This document shows, piece after piece, positions 53,949 through 64,000 of a stretch of 64,000 nucleotides of DNA. This DNA comes from Breviolum minutum Mf 1.05b.01 (Eukaryota; Sar; Dinophyceae; Suessiales; Symbiodiniaceae): the NCBI GenBank assembly GCA_000507305.1, contig DF241815.1, positions 1 to 64,000 on the forward strand. The letters run 5' to 3'. The notes beneath the pieces are model-generated. The model did not search any database. It had not been told where the DNA came from and saw only the letters and a program-made list of their open reading frames with translations. The stretch's first letter is position 1, and every line of letters begins with the position of its first letter. Both the position numbers and the translations under genes were made by a program.

Positions 53949-54407
53949 TTACTTGTCACCCTTTTGAAACATCACCACCATGCCGTTCTGATATATTTTC
54001 CCGTGGGCCTTGGCAGCATCTTTCTTAAGAAGCGAGAGACCTAGGCAGATTTGGTGAAGGGGGGGGAGGGAGTTTTTAAATAGAATGGTGATCAGGCGTG
54101 GTAAGGGAAGGGTTTGAAACTGAATCACATAGAAACCAGTTTTGAGATCTCTTAAGAAATCTTCATCCAACAAAACCAAACTATCCACATACTAAACTAT
54201 CATCGAAACTATCCACATCAAGTTACATGTGAGTATATATTTTGGTTTCCTTCCAACATGTATCCAACTAACCCAATGGAGACTTGAAGGGTGCCCCTCA
54301 AATTGAACCTTAACGCCTTGGTACCCCTGAGCGTTCCTCACATGCTCCAACTCATCGGTGATACGAAGCTCGGCGTAGTACTTTGCTAAACGCGGTAGGT
54401 TCATCAC
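53949..54407 (-). CDS. Two exons at the end of an unrecognised gene
   Basis: On the minus strand, an acceptor AACGCTCAG|GTG opens exon 1 at 54407, encoding VMNLPRLAKYYAELRITDEL and EHVRNAQGYQGVKVQFEGHP. A donor CAA|GTCTCC near 54289 fits the phase of the last exon; the donor AAG|GTTCAA at 54308 does not. The last exon starts after a strong C-rich tract ending CTGCCTAG (54041) and encodes LSLLKKDAAKAHGKIYQNGM then VVMFQKGDK and stop at 53949. The intron is about 250 nt. The codons are convincingly protein-like. No family is recognised, and more exons should lie at higher coordinates. Confidence 0.42.
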
Positions 54408-55240
54408 CTGAGCGTTTCGTTGAAAATCGTGACATAGGGATCCTTTTGGGATCCCTATACAGTATATAATTATATCATATCTAAATATATAACATACAGT
54501 GGCTTATGATACTCCCTACCTACGAGTAACTGGGTCGAGGTTTTGATTGCTGCTGCTGCATTGCTGGCGTGTTTTTTCCATATTTTTTTCAAATTAGATC
54601 TCTGAAACAAAGTGACTAAATGGAGCACAGGATGTTCAGTGGCCAAATTCCACTATATGATATGTAAGAAATGCTATTAATATCTGATCATAAGGCTCAG
54701 AGATACAAGATAGAGAGAGAAAGAGAGGGAGAGGGCAAGTAGAAATCATGACAAATTCTGTACACGAACCTTCCTCTGAATGGCTCCACGTTTGGTAGAG
54801 AAAAAAACATCATGGTGGAAAAACGTTTTTGTTCATGTCTCCCAATTTCGAATATCATCGCTGCTTTAGATTTGATGTAGTTTTCACCAGTTTTTCGAAC
54901 AAGTTTCAATTTCCAGCACTACAAATCCATCGTTTCTGAAAACCTGCCGTGATTTCTGCTGAGATTCTGAACATATCATCTTAGCAGGTATCCTATATCC
55001 CTCAATTTCTACAACACATTTCTATCAACACATCAACAAATAAAATTTCCGATACTGTAATACATATAATATACGTGCAAATGTTACAGTAATATATGGT
55101 TTCCCCCAGCCCCAGAACCTATCTTTTGTCACCTTTTTAACGGTATATATCATATCACTCCATTCACACACCAAGATAGCATCCAAATTTCCAGAAAACG
55201 AAGTTCCAGCCTCTGCGGCAGTTCCCCAGTTAAAACAGAA

Positions 55241-55368
55241 CTAGTTAAATTGATGGTTTCTCGCCACCCAACATTGAAAAAATATGCTCGTCAAATTGGA
55301 TCCATGATCCAATTTGTAAGCCTTAAATTTATCTTAAATTATCTTAAACATCTTTGAAACCACCCTTT
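55241..55368. repeat. Degenerate family A element
   Basis: CTAGTTAAATTGATGGTTTC on the left, GCTCGTCAAATTGG inside, TTTGAAACCACCCTTTG on the right. The core is replaced by ATCTTAAATT repeats. Confidence 0.5.
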
Positions 55369-55369
55369 G

Positions 55370-56040
55370 CTCTGCAGAAAAAATGCGGGTCGGAATCGGT
55401 CAAACAAAAATTTTCACCCAACAAAAAACAACAACACCAAACCCAAACCCTTTGAGGTTCACACCTTGCGATGACTTCGATGTAATCTGGACCTTGGGGA
55501 TGATGATGTTTTTTTTTGTCAGAGGCTTGAAAGAAGGGATCAATCCCTCCAAAAATCATCCACCGCAAAAAATGGTGTTTGTTTCTACTGTATATATATA
55601 TATAAGAAGTTTGCATGAAGAGTGTCAATTGCAAATAAATTGACTGATTCTGCCACATATTAGTCATTGGACCCACAATAGGATTTCTGTGTATTTACGT
55701 ATCTATGATGTCGTATTGTTTATCATTCCAAGCCTGGAGTTTGTTAAACAAACCCGAGTGGGAAAAAACCACACAGCCGAACCAAAACAAAGATGTTAGG
55801 ATGAAGTTCGTAAGTTCAAATCTTAAAGTCTTGGTCATTTATTGATTTTTGGTCAGCCTCTTGAAGGAAAAGCAATTGGTGTAATTGTTTTTTTCTTTTA
55901 GTGGGCTGTTTTTGAGAAGAGTCTAAGACCATCCCGACCGAAAAAACATGTTTGATGAATCAAGGGGAATTTGGTTCAAAATTTGCTAAACTTTCCAACA
56001 TCTGAAATGTTCAGGCATTTTGAAGGGGATGATTTTTCCA
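55370..56040. other. Spacer, nothing recognised
   Basis: Overlapping open frames on both strands at 55.35-55.68 kb lack coding character. Confidence 0.35.
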
Positions 56041-56049
56041 CAATCCTAA

Positions 56050-56147
56050 CTAGGTGGTTGTTTCAACCCAATTGAATAATATTAGTCAAAATGGGAATCT
56101 TCCCCAAGTAGGGTTGAACATAAAAAATATTTGAAACCACCACCCAG
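56050..56147. repeat. Family A MITE-like element, copy 15
   Basis: CTAGGTGGTTGTTTCAACCC on the left and TTTGAAACCACCACCCAG on the right, flanked by CTAA on both sides. Confidence 0.87.
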
Positions 56148-56266
56148 CTAAGCATTAATACTTCACTTATGGCTGCTCTTCCGCTTGTTGTCCCTTGCCC
56201 AAGTCACGGGCAATACACCGATCCCGTCGGACCAAGATAGGCATATTCTCAAACAAACAATGACAC

Positions 56267-56382
56267 CCCTGAAAACTAAGATGACTCGGTTGGAAAATCA
56301 CCATTTTGAATAGGACATACATCTTCAAATTAAATGCTGGATGTTTTTATTGTCATCTTAGTTTTTTTTTGGGGGGGGGGTA
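56267..56382. repeat. Family C-like inverted-repeat element (variant)
   Basis: ACACCCCTGAAAACTAAGAT on the left. TGTCATCTTAGTTTTTTTTT then a G run on the right. The inner CATTTTGAA / TTCAAATTAAATG region is diverged. Confidence 0.5.
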
Positions 56383-56389
56383 TCTGCAA

Positions 56390-58740
56390 CAACTACGTGA
56401 TACCCCAAAAATATCCTAAGTTGAAGACATTGGCACCCGTTTGGACCTCGTATGAAAGATGTGTCTAATCATCCCTGGCTTTTACCAATTGGAGGCAATC
56501 CCGCAAATCGTCAACTGACAAACATCCATACTCCAATTTGTGCGGTCATGAAGTCGATCTTCAGTAACCTTCCAAAGTGTTTATCAAGAAATTGATACCT
56601 AGGTCCAGGTGGGACAATGTCTTCCAAAGAAACTACACTACCCTTTCTCCCCCATCTTGGAAAAGAACATTTGCTTCCCAAAAGAAACAGGTCTTATTAC
56701 AATAAGATCTCTGGAAAATGACTTGAACAGTATCTTGAAGAATAACTTGGGCACGATATTTCCACTACCACATGCCACATGATTCCATGTTCAGGGCATA
56801 TGAATTATTGTAATGTATATATACTAATCATCCCATACATATATTGAAGTTACATTCGGTTCCTCATCCACAAGACGTCCATGAAACCCGCAGCTGGGTG
56901 TTTACCCCACGTCACAAAGCGTAAGCGCCAATCGGTTCTCTCACAGCCACCCACGTCTGCCAACCTTTTGCTGAAACGGAAACGGGTGGGAAATCACGGG
57001 CCCTTAGTGGCACTTAGTAGTTGTAAATGGAATCCCAGGAATCTCCAATGGTCGGAGCCCACTGAACGGACCCCGCAAAAACCCTGAATATCTATATAAT
57101 AGCTCGATCGCAACTTACTTGAACGGGGTCCCTTGGTAAAACCATGATAAACGAAAAAAAACAATGCGTCTTCAAACACCCTCCTGGGAACGATCACCAT
57201 ATCCCATCCCGTTTTTTGATTTTTCTTTTCTTTAGGTGGATTATGTGATGCTAGTTTTTTTTGGAGGGTACATGTATGATCAGCTTGTTAAAAAAAACGT
57301 AAAATTTCAACAGATGTCCAGTCCAAATGGAATCTCAGGTCTAAACTTACCATTCTCTCCTCCTTAAACCCCGATGTTTTGAGTGCGTAATTCATCACTT
57401 CAAAGCGTGAAACATGACGAAAACACCACCCACGAAAACACCTTGGCGCTGCAAACAATATCTATGTTGGGTGCATCCCCATCAGGGTTTTTCAGTTGAT
57501 GGATGTTGAACTGACTCTTCATAAGCCCTAACATGCCACAAGTGGCCCACTTATGGCAAGTCGTTTCGAATTCTTCACATTCCGAACCACCTTGTACTCC
57601 TTATCCCAATCACCAAGATAGAAAGATAGAGACATACCAATTGTTTCGACTGGAGAGTACAGTATCATCTGAAAATACATAAAAACTCTGCACTTACACT
57701 TGCCCTATCCCCAAACCAAACTCACACAAGAGATTTCTTCTCTGATGTTTTCATCCTCTATCATCAACAAAAGAAGAACTTCAACTCTAAAATGACACCT
57801 GCACGTTCAACTTCAGTTGTCTTATCAATTTCAAACGTTTTCCTACATGTTCAATGCTATCTAGACTACGAGGCGAAAGCAACTCTACAACTCAACACCA
57901 AAAAAATGCACCTTTTGAGGACTTTGAAGTAATGGAACGTCCTTTTTGAAGAGGCAAACGCTTCCAGGTGTTGTGTTGATTTTTTGTGGGTCAACTGTGT
58001 GTTAAGGTTTGATTTAGTATATTTAGTAATGATTCGAAATATGATGATGCAATCAAAACAACACTTGACTATGCAATTATATAGAGCGAGAGGCGGAACA
58101 TGATCTCATTCCTGCCGGTCAATTCGTTTCTCCAACAGAACTATCTCAAAACTTGCCTGTCCAGAAACCCACTTTGTCGTCATTTAGTATGTAAAATTGG
58201 CATCTTTTGATATTTTGATATACACATAGCCATAATATTCCATTATGAGCATCATTGGACGCTAAAATCATCCTCAAGCGCCTAAAAACCTCCCAGGTGA
58301 ACACACACGACTTGACAAAACTGCAAACTGGTCGACCAGTCCTCTTGGGATGCTTGTGTCTGAAGAGAATCCAAGCCTGCGTGTTTTAATGAAAGTTTTC
58401 CAATCCCACTCTTCGGAATGGATGGATGTGGTGATGTAAGTGACTAACAGTGTGAGATATTATGGGACCAACAATTAAAAACGTGCAACATTCGTTTGAA
58501 AGGAATTCTTCTTTACCATTTTGGGTGAACTATTTCATATATCTTTTACCAAGCTGAAAGAAACTTGTGAGAGGATTCCCCATACTAAACCTGCCAAAAT
58601 TGCTTTGAAGCCCTGCGAAGTCGATTCAAATTCATGCGCAGTTGGTAAGCAGTGGATGTTATACTGGATCATTCCCCACCCCCAAAAAAAAACTCTTCAC
58701 CACCTCTGACTCTCCAGTACCTTCCTAAAAAGAAGAGTTT
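56390..58740. other. Spacer, nothing recognised
   Basis: 2.3 kb of AT-rich sequence without the named repeats. Short frames at 56.9-57.2 kb overlap on both strands and are not called. Confidence 0.4.
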
Positions 58741-58749
58741 CCCATGTAC

Positions 58750-58833
58750 CTCCAGCACTTCATCAGCCGTGGTTGCGGCAGCTAACGCCTGATACGTTGG
58801 ACGGTAGAAATCGCTCCCTTCATCGCTGTATTT
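58750..58833 (-). CDS. Probable internal exon
   Basis: On the minus strand, acceptor-like CATCCCTTCAAG is followed by 28 in-phase codons (YSDEGSDFYRPTYQALAAAT then TADEVLE) and a donor GAG|GTACAT. The peptide is protein-like. Family unknown. Confidence 0.35.
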
Positions 58834-59019
58834 CTTGAAGGGATGTTCCGGGATGTTCAAATAAAACCCCGCAGCTCCTTAGACATATCTACCTTCCAAT
58901 AATTTTTACCTTACATGAACTTGTTAATCATCAAAATATGGGGGAACCATCCAATTCAAGGCTTATCAAAACCGTAGGGGACTAGGCTTGGCACCGATGA
59001 ATAGGGCCCCCTTGTTGAT

Positions 59020-59393
59020 GCGCTATTGTGGGCACAAAGCTATTGGCACATCAATCAAATCAATTCAAAAAAACATGGTGAAATGCTGAATAATATAGTA
59101 GCAAACCTTTATTTCAAAGAAAATGGTTCAATTTATAATTTATCAGTGAATTGCATCCAATATCCCACTAAGTTAGTATCATACTTAGCTTCCAAAGGGG
59201 AAATTGTTTGGGTACAAATTAGATTATTGAAAGTGAACGCCACTCGGAAGGGGTTGTCACACCATGAACACGTAGTCCGTTTTTCCTGGTTTTTGGACAG
59301 CATTTCAGGTGAAATCAGAGGAAGTCTGAATCAGTTCGGTCGTCAAATTTTGTCAAAAAAATATATCAACAAATTAGCGGTAAATATCTATCA
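59020..59393. other. AT-rich open stretch, not called as a gene
   Basis: A 125-codon plus-strand frame (59026-59403) runs into a family E element at its end. Composition is low-complexity AT-rich and no motif is seen, so it is more likely chance. Confidence 0.3.
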
Positions 59394-59500
59394 ATACTGT
59401 TGACGGAAGAAATCCTGCACCACCTGGGATGTATAAAACCTCCTAAATGATGGGATAAACTACCTATCAACTGGTGCAGGATTTCTTCCATCAACAGTAT
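59394..59500. repeat. Family E inverted-repeat element, copy 3
   Basis: TACTGTTGACGGAAGAAATC then CTGCACCA on the left, TGGTGCAGGATTTCTTCCAT then CAACAGTA on the right. The arms are a nearly perfect 29-bp inverted repeat. Confidence 0.92.
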
Positions 59501-60138
59501 CAGCAAAATAACTCCAACTTCCAATACCTTCATAGGTGTTAAGAAGGTACATTAAAAGTTTCTCACAACAGAAAAAAGCGTTTCCCCAGTCCTTGTCCCT
59601 TAACGAACCCTGTCATGGTTCAACTATCGGAGTATCACATTATCACATCAAGCATTGATTTGGCCAATCACATCAGTTTCATTGATGTTTGATTGCATAT
59701 GCAACTCATTCGCATGACATCACGGACGTTGATGCCAGTTGCTCGTAAAGGATACGTGAAACATAACGTATCAACATATTCCATGTTGACTCCCGCCAGA
59801 CCCGAATTAGTTTCTTTTGAGCAAAATCATTGGCAAAAAACATAAATTCAAGAGCCAGTAGGAGTTCACCCTCAATTTAATCTTCTGTGGCTGGATACTT
59901 TTGAACATGAAAAAATGGTTCCCCCGGATCCTCGTAGTACAGCAACGATTGATATTCTCCTGGTAACGATGTATCTATACACATTCACAGCTGCCTCTAG
60001 ACAAGATTCCAAGAATTTCATGGCGCAAAGTTTGGTCACTAAAAATGTGGAGCTTTCTGGTTGGGAAAATCAGGGGCCCCCCGATTTCACTATCAACTAA
60101 GATACGCCCCGTCACATAGGTGTTTTTTGGGCCCCCAA

Positions 60139-60246
60139 ATGGGTGTTTCCAAAAAATAGGGGTACACCCAAAATGGATGGTTTACAATGGAAAACCCTAT
60201 TAAAATGGATGATTTGGGGATACCACTATTTTCGGAAACATCCATA
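60139..60246. repeat. Family G inverted-repeat element, copy 3
   Basis: ATGGGTGTTTCCAAAAAATA on the left and TACCACTATTTTCGGAAACA then TCCATAT on the right. The centre AATGGAAAACCCTATTAAAA is identical to the 29885 copy. Confidence 0.85.
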
Positions 60247-60350
60247 TTGCCAGTAGTTTCAAATCCAAAGATGATCGATCAATCTTGGGACCCCAATTTC
60301 CAGACATCCGACCTTTTACGTTTTAGTAAACTGTAATGTAATCAAGAACC

Positions 60351-60452
60351 CGGATTCCCATGGGACGGTCCACGGTATGAATACCGATCCATGGATGGTC
60401 GATTTTTATGGCAAATCTAGGGAAATATACCATACATACCATACTATGGGGA
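60351..60452. repeat. Degenerate family B element
   Basis: GATTCCCATGGGACGGTCCA on the left, GGTCGATTTTTATGGC in the centre, AATATACCATACATACCATA on the right. The right end is rearranged. Confidence 0.5.
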
Positions 60453-60662
60453 ATAGTGTTGGTGTGTGGTACTATTAGGCCACAAGCAGTTGACTCCCCC
60501 AAGCGGTAAGAGTCGCTAGCGAGTGATGTGCTGAGGGTTTCAAGAAGGGGAGCACTCTGCGCGTTGCAAGCTCTCCAAAAAAAATAACATGTCATCCCTA
60601 GTGAAAAATGATTCCCCCAAAATATCAGAGCTTTGATTTTTTCTTTCGAACTTATGCTGTCC

Positions 60663-60771
60663 TACTGTTGATGGAAGAAATTTTGCACCAGTTGATATGG
60701 TAGTTTATCCCATTATGTCCAGGGCTTTATACAGCCCAGGTGGTGCAGGATTTCTTCCATTGTCAACAGTA
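60663..60771. repeat. Family E inverted-repeat element, copy 4
   Basis: TACTGTTGATGGAAGAAATT then TTGCACCA on the left. TGGTGCAGGATTTCTTCCAT then TGTCAACAGTA on the right. Confidence 0.9.
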
Positions 60772-61284
60772 TGTTCCCAACCCACTCCCAACCCCCCAAC
60801 AAATAAGGGAAACACCCAGGACCCTTCATCTTCCCACCCAACCATGGCACCTTTGGTAAACGCCAATTCCATGACTGGGCATGTTTCCCTTGGGTATACG
60901 TTGGCCATACAGTTGGTATCCACCTGGCAGGCGGTTTTTTTTTGGGTGGCAAATTCTGTCGCTCCGACTCAGTGGATCAAAGATCAAAAGGTGTTCATAG
61001 CACCTCGCACCTTTCTATGTGAGTTTTTTGATAGGTGTGGTGTAGATATCAAAATATATAGCACCCCCGACATATCAGAAAGCACCTTGCCTTGCAGTGA
61101 GCAGACTGAGATTTACTCAACTGAAACTTCTCCAAATACATCACACTGAAATACGCTGAATCATCTTGTTGAATCGCAGTTCAGCAACCGGATCAATGAT
61201 GGCACATGAGCAGTGTTCAAAAAAAAGCCTGTGAGATTCCAATGTGCTGGTTGTTTTTTTTGAAAAAGGATCCTTACATTAAAT

Positions 61285-61393
61285 GATACCCTAGAAGATT
61301 AACATGGAACCCACAAATCACCCATCTAGAAAGGAAAATCATCTTCCATCCACCTCCATGATTATGTTCCAGCCGTTAATCTTCAGGGGTGTA
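61285..61393. repeat. Family C inverted-repeat element, copy 6
   Basis: GATACCCTAGAAGATTAACA then TGGAACCC on the left. TGTTCCAGCCGTTAATCTTC then AGGGGTGTA on the right. Confidence 0.82.
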
Positions 61394-61459
61394 GTGGTTT
61401 TGAATATGTTTTTCTACAACTGCCGTCATATAAAACCCGGATCTTAACGGATCTACCAG

Positions 61460-61604
61460 AGTCTTGTTGACGTTTCGGGAGCATCGAATCTTCCCATTTT
61501 CGTTGCGCCGCGCCTCTGACGATTCTCCAGGGCACGTGGAGCTATATAGCCTCACACTGGAAGATGATCACCGAGCCAAATGGACAGGAAATGACACGAA
61601 AGTC
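61460..61604 (+). CDS. Probable internal exon
   Basis: After ATCTACCAG an open, protein-like stretch follows (FREHRIFPFSLRRASDDSPG, HVELYSLTLEDDHRAKWTGN, DTKV). It ends at a donor-like AAAGTC|GTGTAT. The GC content is higher than the flanks. It could belong to the same plus-strand gene as 62882-63001. Family unknown. Confidence 0.35.
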
Positions 61605-61924
61605 GTGTATATGTTCATATCTCTCTCTATATACAGTATATATATATATATTTAAATATCTATGTATACATTATGAAAATATATATGCATAGCTTTATCT
61701 ATGTGCATATAAACATATTTATATAAATATATATAATATACATATTGATCATCAACATTTGGCAGTTTGCTATAATGAAGCTATAATTGTTTGATGGATT
61801 TCCATGGTTTCCCTTTTGTTTCTCACCAACAACAGGTAGACATTTGTTTCACATTCGTACCGTCGTATGGACAGCAATCCTCACAACTTAGCGATCAACA
61901 TCGATCAACATAGAACCCCTCGTC

Positions 61925-62060
61925 AACCATTCCCTCTGTTTGGCGACCAGCAACGTTCAATGTACTTGCGCCAGTTGGCCTTCCCAACAAGCTTATGAAA
62001 TCGATAGTAGTACCTTGAGTTTTCATGAAAGACAACGGGGCGTGAGAAACCGGGTTTTGG
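61925..62060 (-). CDS. Possible exon, perhaps terminal
   Basis: The minus strand encodes a convincing stretch (RPVVFHENSRYYYRFHKLVG, KANWRKYIERCWSPNRGNG) ending at a stop near 61925. The splice acceptor was not fixed and no family is recognised. It lies between two plus-strand exon candidates, so at least one of the three calls may be wrong or genes may be interleaved. Confidence 0.3.
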
Positions 62061-62397
62061 TAGTAGTGATTTTTTTAGGAGGCCCCATGAGGAGAAAACA
62101 TGGAGATCGATTAGCAACAATGTAGGTAGACATGTAAATACACAATAGAATCAAATTAGAATCAACATCGGAATGAACGCGTGTACAGACCGCACTCGGT
62201 AAGAAGAAAGGTTCTGAGGACGTTTTTGGAGAATTACCACGTTTCCTTCATCCCTTAGCGTCAAAGGTCATACAAATCATCCAAGTATACCTGGAAAACA
62301 AATTCAGCCACCAAAGAAACCCCTCCCATGAGATCCTGGTTAGTTTATGACATGTTTTTTCCAGAGACGATTTTATTCATACTTGACGACAATAGTA

Positions 62398-62487
62398 CCC
62401 GTAGGATCCATGTATGGCATATTTACCTACATGTACCATCAAAATCAACCAAATGCAGGTAAATATACCATACATGGAGCCTATGTG
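62398..62487. repeat. Family B inverted-repeat element, copy 9
   Basis: CCGTAGGATCCATGTATGGC on the left and GGTAAATATACCATACATGG then AGCCTATG on the right. Confidence 0.78.
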
Positions 62488-62881
62488 ATATGACAAGAGT
62501 ATAAGTGACATCATCATAATCTCCCCACGCCAAATAGCCACGTTCGGTTCCCTTTTTCACTAAACTCGCAGTGCAAGCAACCTAACCAACCACCAGTCAC
62601 CAAACCATCCACCAAGCACTAGGAGACTGAACTATGGGGAAAAAACAGACACCAGAAAACATTGAACAAACATCACATAGTCCGACAAAAAGGTTGCAAA
62701 CAACTTAGATGTCTCAAAGAAAACTTTGGCACTTCAAATTTGAAAATTATCACCTTAAGTATAACATGGTAATTATACTACTATAGCTATAAGTTACAAA
62801 TATTGTTCTTAAAAAAAACCTTTCCTACAAAACACCAACGTGGCACACACACACACGCTTCATACATCACTGGTGTCACAG

Positions 62882-63001
62882 CTCCGTTGGGCACGTGGCT
62901 TTTCGATCCGCCGCGCCAAACTTGTGATGCTCACGGCGACCGGGCCGTCCATCTTTCGGTCCATGGCGCACCTGGAGGATGTTTTTGTTTCTCGTCGTTG
63001 A
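62882..63001 (+). CDS. Probable terminal exon
   Basis: The acceptor CATCACTGGTGTCACAG precedes 39 codons (LRWARGFSIRRAKLVMLTAT, GPSIFRSMAHLEDVFVSRR) and a TGA at 62999-63001. The stretch is basic, protein-like and GC-richer than its flanks. Family unknown. The exon at 61460-61604 on the same strand is a possible partner. Confidence 0.4.
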   Translation, partial: LRWARGFSIRRAKLVMLTATGPSIFRSMAHLEDVFVSRR

Positions 63002-63033
63002 AACAACGGTAGTTAAAAACACCGAAAAAGGAT

Positions 63034-63240
63034 GTGCTGCACCTCCGAAAACTAACATGGATACCGAATGGATACCCAAAATAATGGTTTTTGGAAAAGG
63101 TGGACGAAACGGCTTTTTTGGTATGTTAAAATTTCTGGGGTCTACCTTTCAGGGAACGAACACATATCCCACCTGAGGAAAAGTAAAATCATGTTCAAAA
63201 GCGTCTTTTTGGGGGATATGTTAGTTCCTGGGATGTGTAG
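63034..63240. repeat. Expanded family C-like element
   Basis: TGCACCTCCGAAAACTAACA then TGGATACC on the left and GGGGGATATGTTAGTTCCTG then GGATGTGTA on the right. The arms pair imperfectly around a longer centre than usual. Confidence 0.4.
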
Positions 63241-63249
63241 CTTCTACTC

Positions 63250-64000
63250 CTCCCCCCCACCCTATTCTGGTTTTGAATAGCACAAACATAAAAACATGTC
63301 CCACTCAACGATTCTTAGATTTGCTAATGACACACGTCCAAGTCAACCACCGTCTAGTTCGAAATAATTAAAAAAACACAACTGTCTGATCATCTCTTGG
63401 TCGACGTATATCTCAGAAGATCTCATGATGCAGTCCAAGCACTACACTTTAAGGACTCTGACCCTCAGTGTTGAAGACAAACCAACAAAACACATGGAAC
63501 CTTCCAAATCGCTTCCTCTGGATGTAAATATCAATTCAAAAAAGCTGACATACAAATCATGAGTTGCAAGACATTTCTTCGTCTCATTTCCTGGTAGGTT
63601 GAAACCAGGCAACAAATGTGGTGTACTTTTAGTGGCTCAATTGCTGCACCAACTCACAAGTATGAACCTTGTTCTGGAAATGTTTCCAATAAAACCTCCG
63701 TGAATAAACATATTTTTCCACATGCATATCATGACCCTCATCTTCCAGTTCCCTTTCTATTTGGAACCAGGGGTCGATCGTTGCGTCATACATTGGCAAC
63801 TGGGAGCTTGGTTCCAAGTAGATAGGAAACCGGAAGATCAGGGATGAAATCATGGACCTCCATACTTTCCCTACAAATCGGTCCCACCATAGGAAATGGT
63901 CAAAACATGTGGACCCAACCTACCACGGACGTTCCTTCAGAAGCTCCTCCCCCAACAAGAAACGTGCTGAACATGTCCTCCTTTCAATGACGGCATGGCC
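63250..64000. other. Spacer, nothing firmly recognised
   Basis: A minus-strand frame at 63629-63853 (ATIDPWFQIERELEDEGHDM) is partly protein-like but has no splice sites I trust. Confidence 0.3.

Noticed and set aside
59026..59403. 125-codon plus-strand frame
   Set aside because: Low-complexity AT-rich composition, no motif, and its end lies inside a family E repeat.
60697..61149. 150-codon plus-strand frame
   Set aside because: Its first quarter is inside a family E element and the remainder lacks coding character.
1..64000. Spliced-leader relics, CRISPR arrays, rRNA and tRNA genes
   Set aside because: Looked for on both strands by eye; no convincing match was found, though a computed search could find diverged ones.

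Overview
This looks like nuclear DNA from a dinoflagellate, probably a core, Symbiodiniaceae/Suessiales-like lineage. That is an inference. It rests on a large multi-ORF retroelement with a methyltransferase-like ORF, a 'RPExNG' SH3/KOW-like domain gene, scattered short exons in long AT-rich spacers, and dense small inverted-repeat elements. No bacterial operons, rRNA or tRNA genes, or CRISPR arrays were seen. The DinoSL spliced leader was looked for by eye and not found.

Layout. Positions 1-1254 (minus strand) hold a frame-broken, edge-truncated retroelement-type coding region. About 6.97-17.4 kb (plus strand) is the centrepiece: a roughly 10.4 kb non-LTR retrotransposon. It encodes a gag-like zinc-ribbon/coiled-coil protein, a 795-aa protein of unknown function, a long RNase H - APE endonuclease - reverse transcriptase - zinc-finger polyprotein, and a C-terminal ORF with a C5-cytosine-methyltransferase-like motif series. 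The last three coding segments are linked by two +1 frame switches. From 17.4 kb to the end the sequence is AT-rich spacer.

The spacer carries at least seven families of about 40-130 bp inverted-repeat elements (called A to G here; MITE-like). Several copies are nested and many are intact hairpins. Family A has about 17-bp terminal inverted repeats, and seven copies show 4-5 bp target-site duplications. The spacer also holds microsatellites, and a 256-base assembly gap (52900-53155) that sits inside a further inverted-repeat element.

Host genes are sparse and are mostly visible as isolated exons. The best are a 394-codon reading frame at 34616-35800 (minus) with an SH3/KOW-like N-terminus, and a frame-broken second copy of that domain at 36463-36696. 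There is also a putative secreted protein at 43249-43938 (minus). Exon pairs at 37.6-37.9 kb and 44.9-45.2 kb (minus) imply introns of only 38 and 49 nt. Single exon-like stretches lie near 3.2, 19.4, 23.5, 40.6, 46.5, 47.1, 54.0-54.4, 58.8, 61.5, 62.0 and 62.9 kb. I could not assign a function to any of these exons. All domain calls come from motifs read by eye; no search was run.
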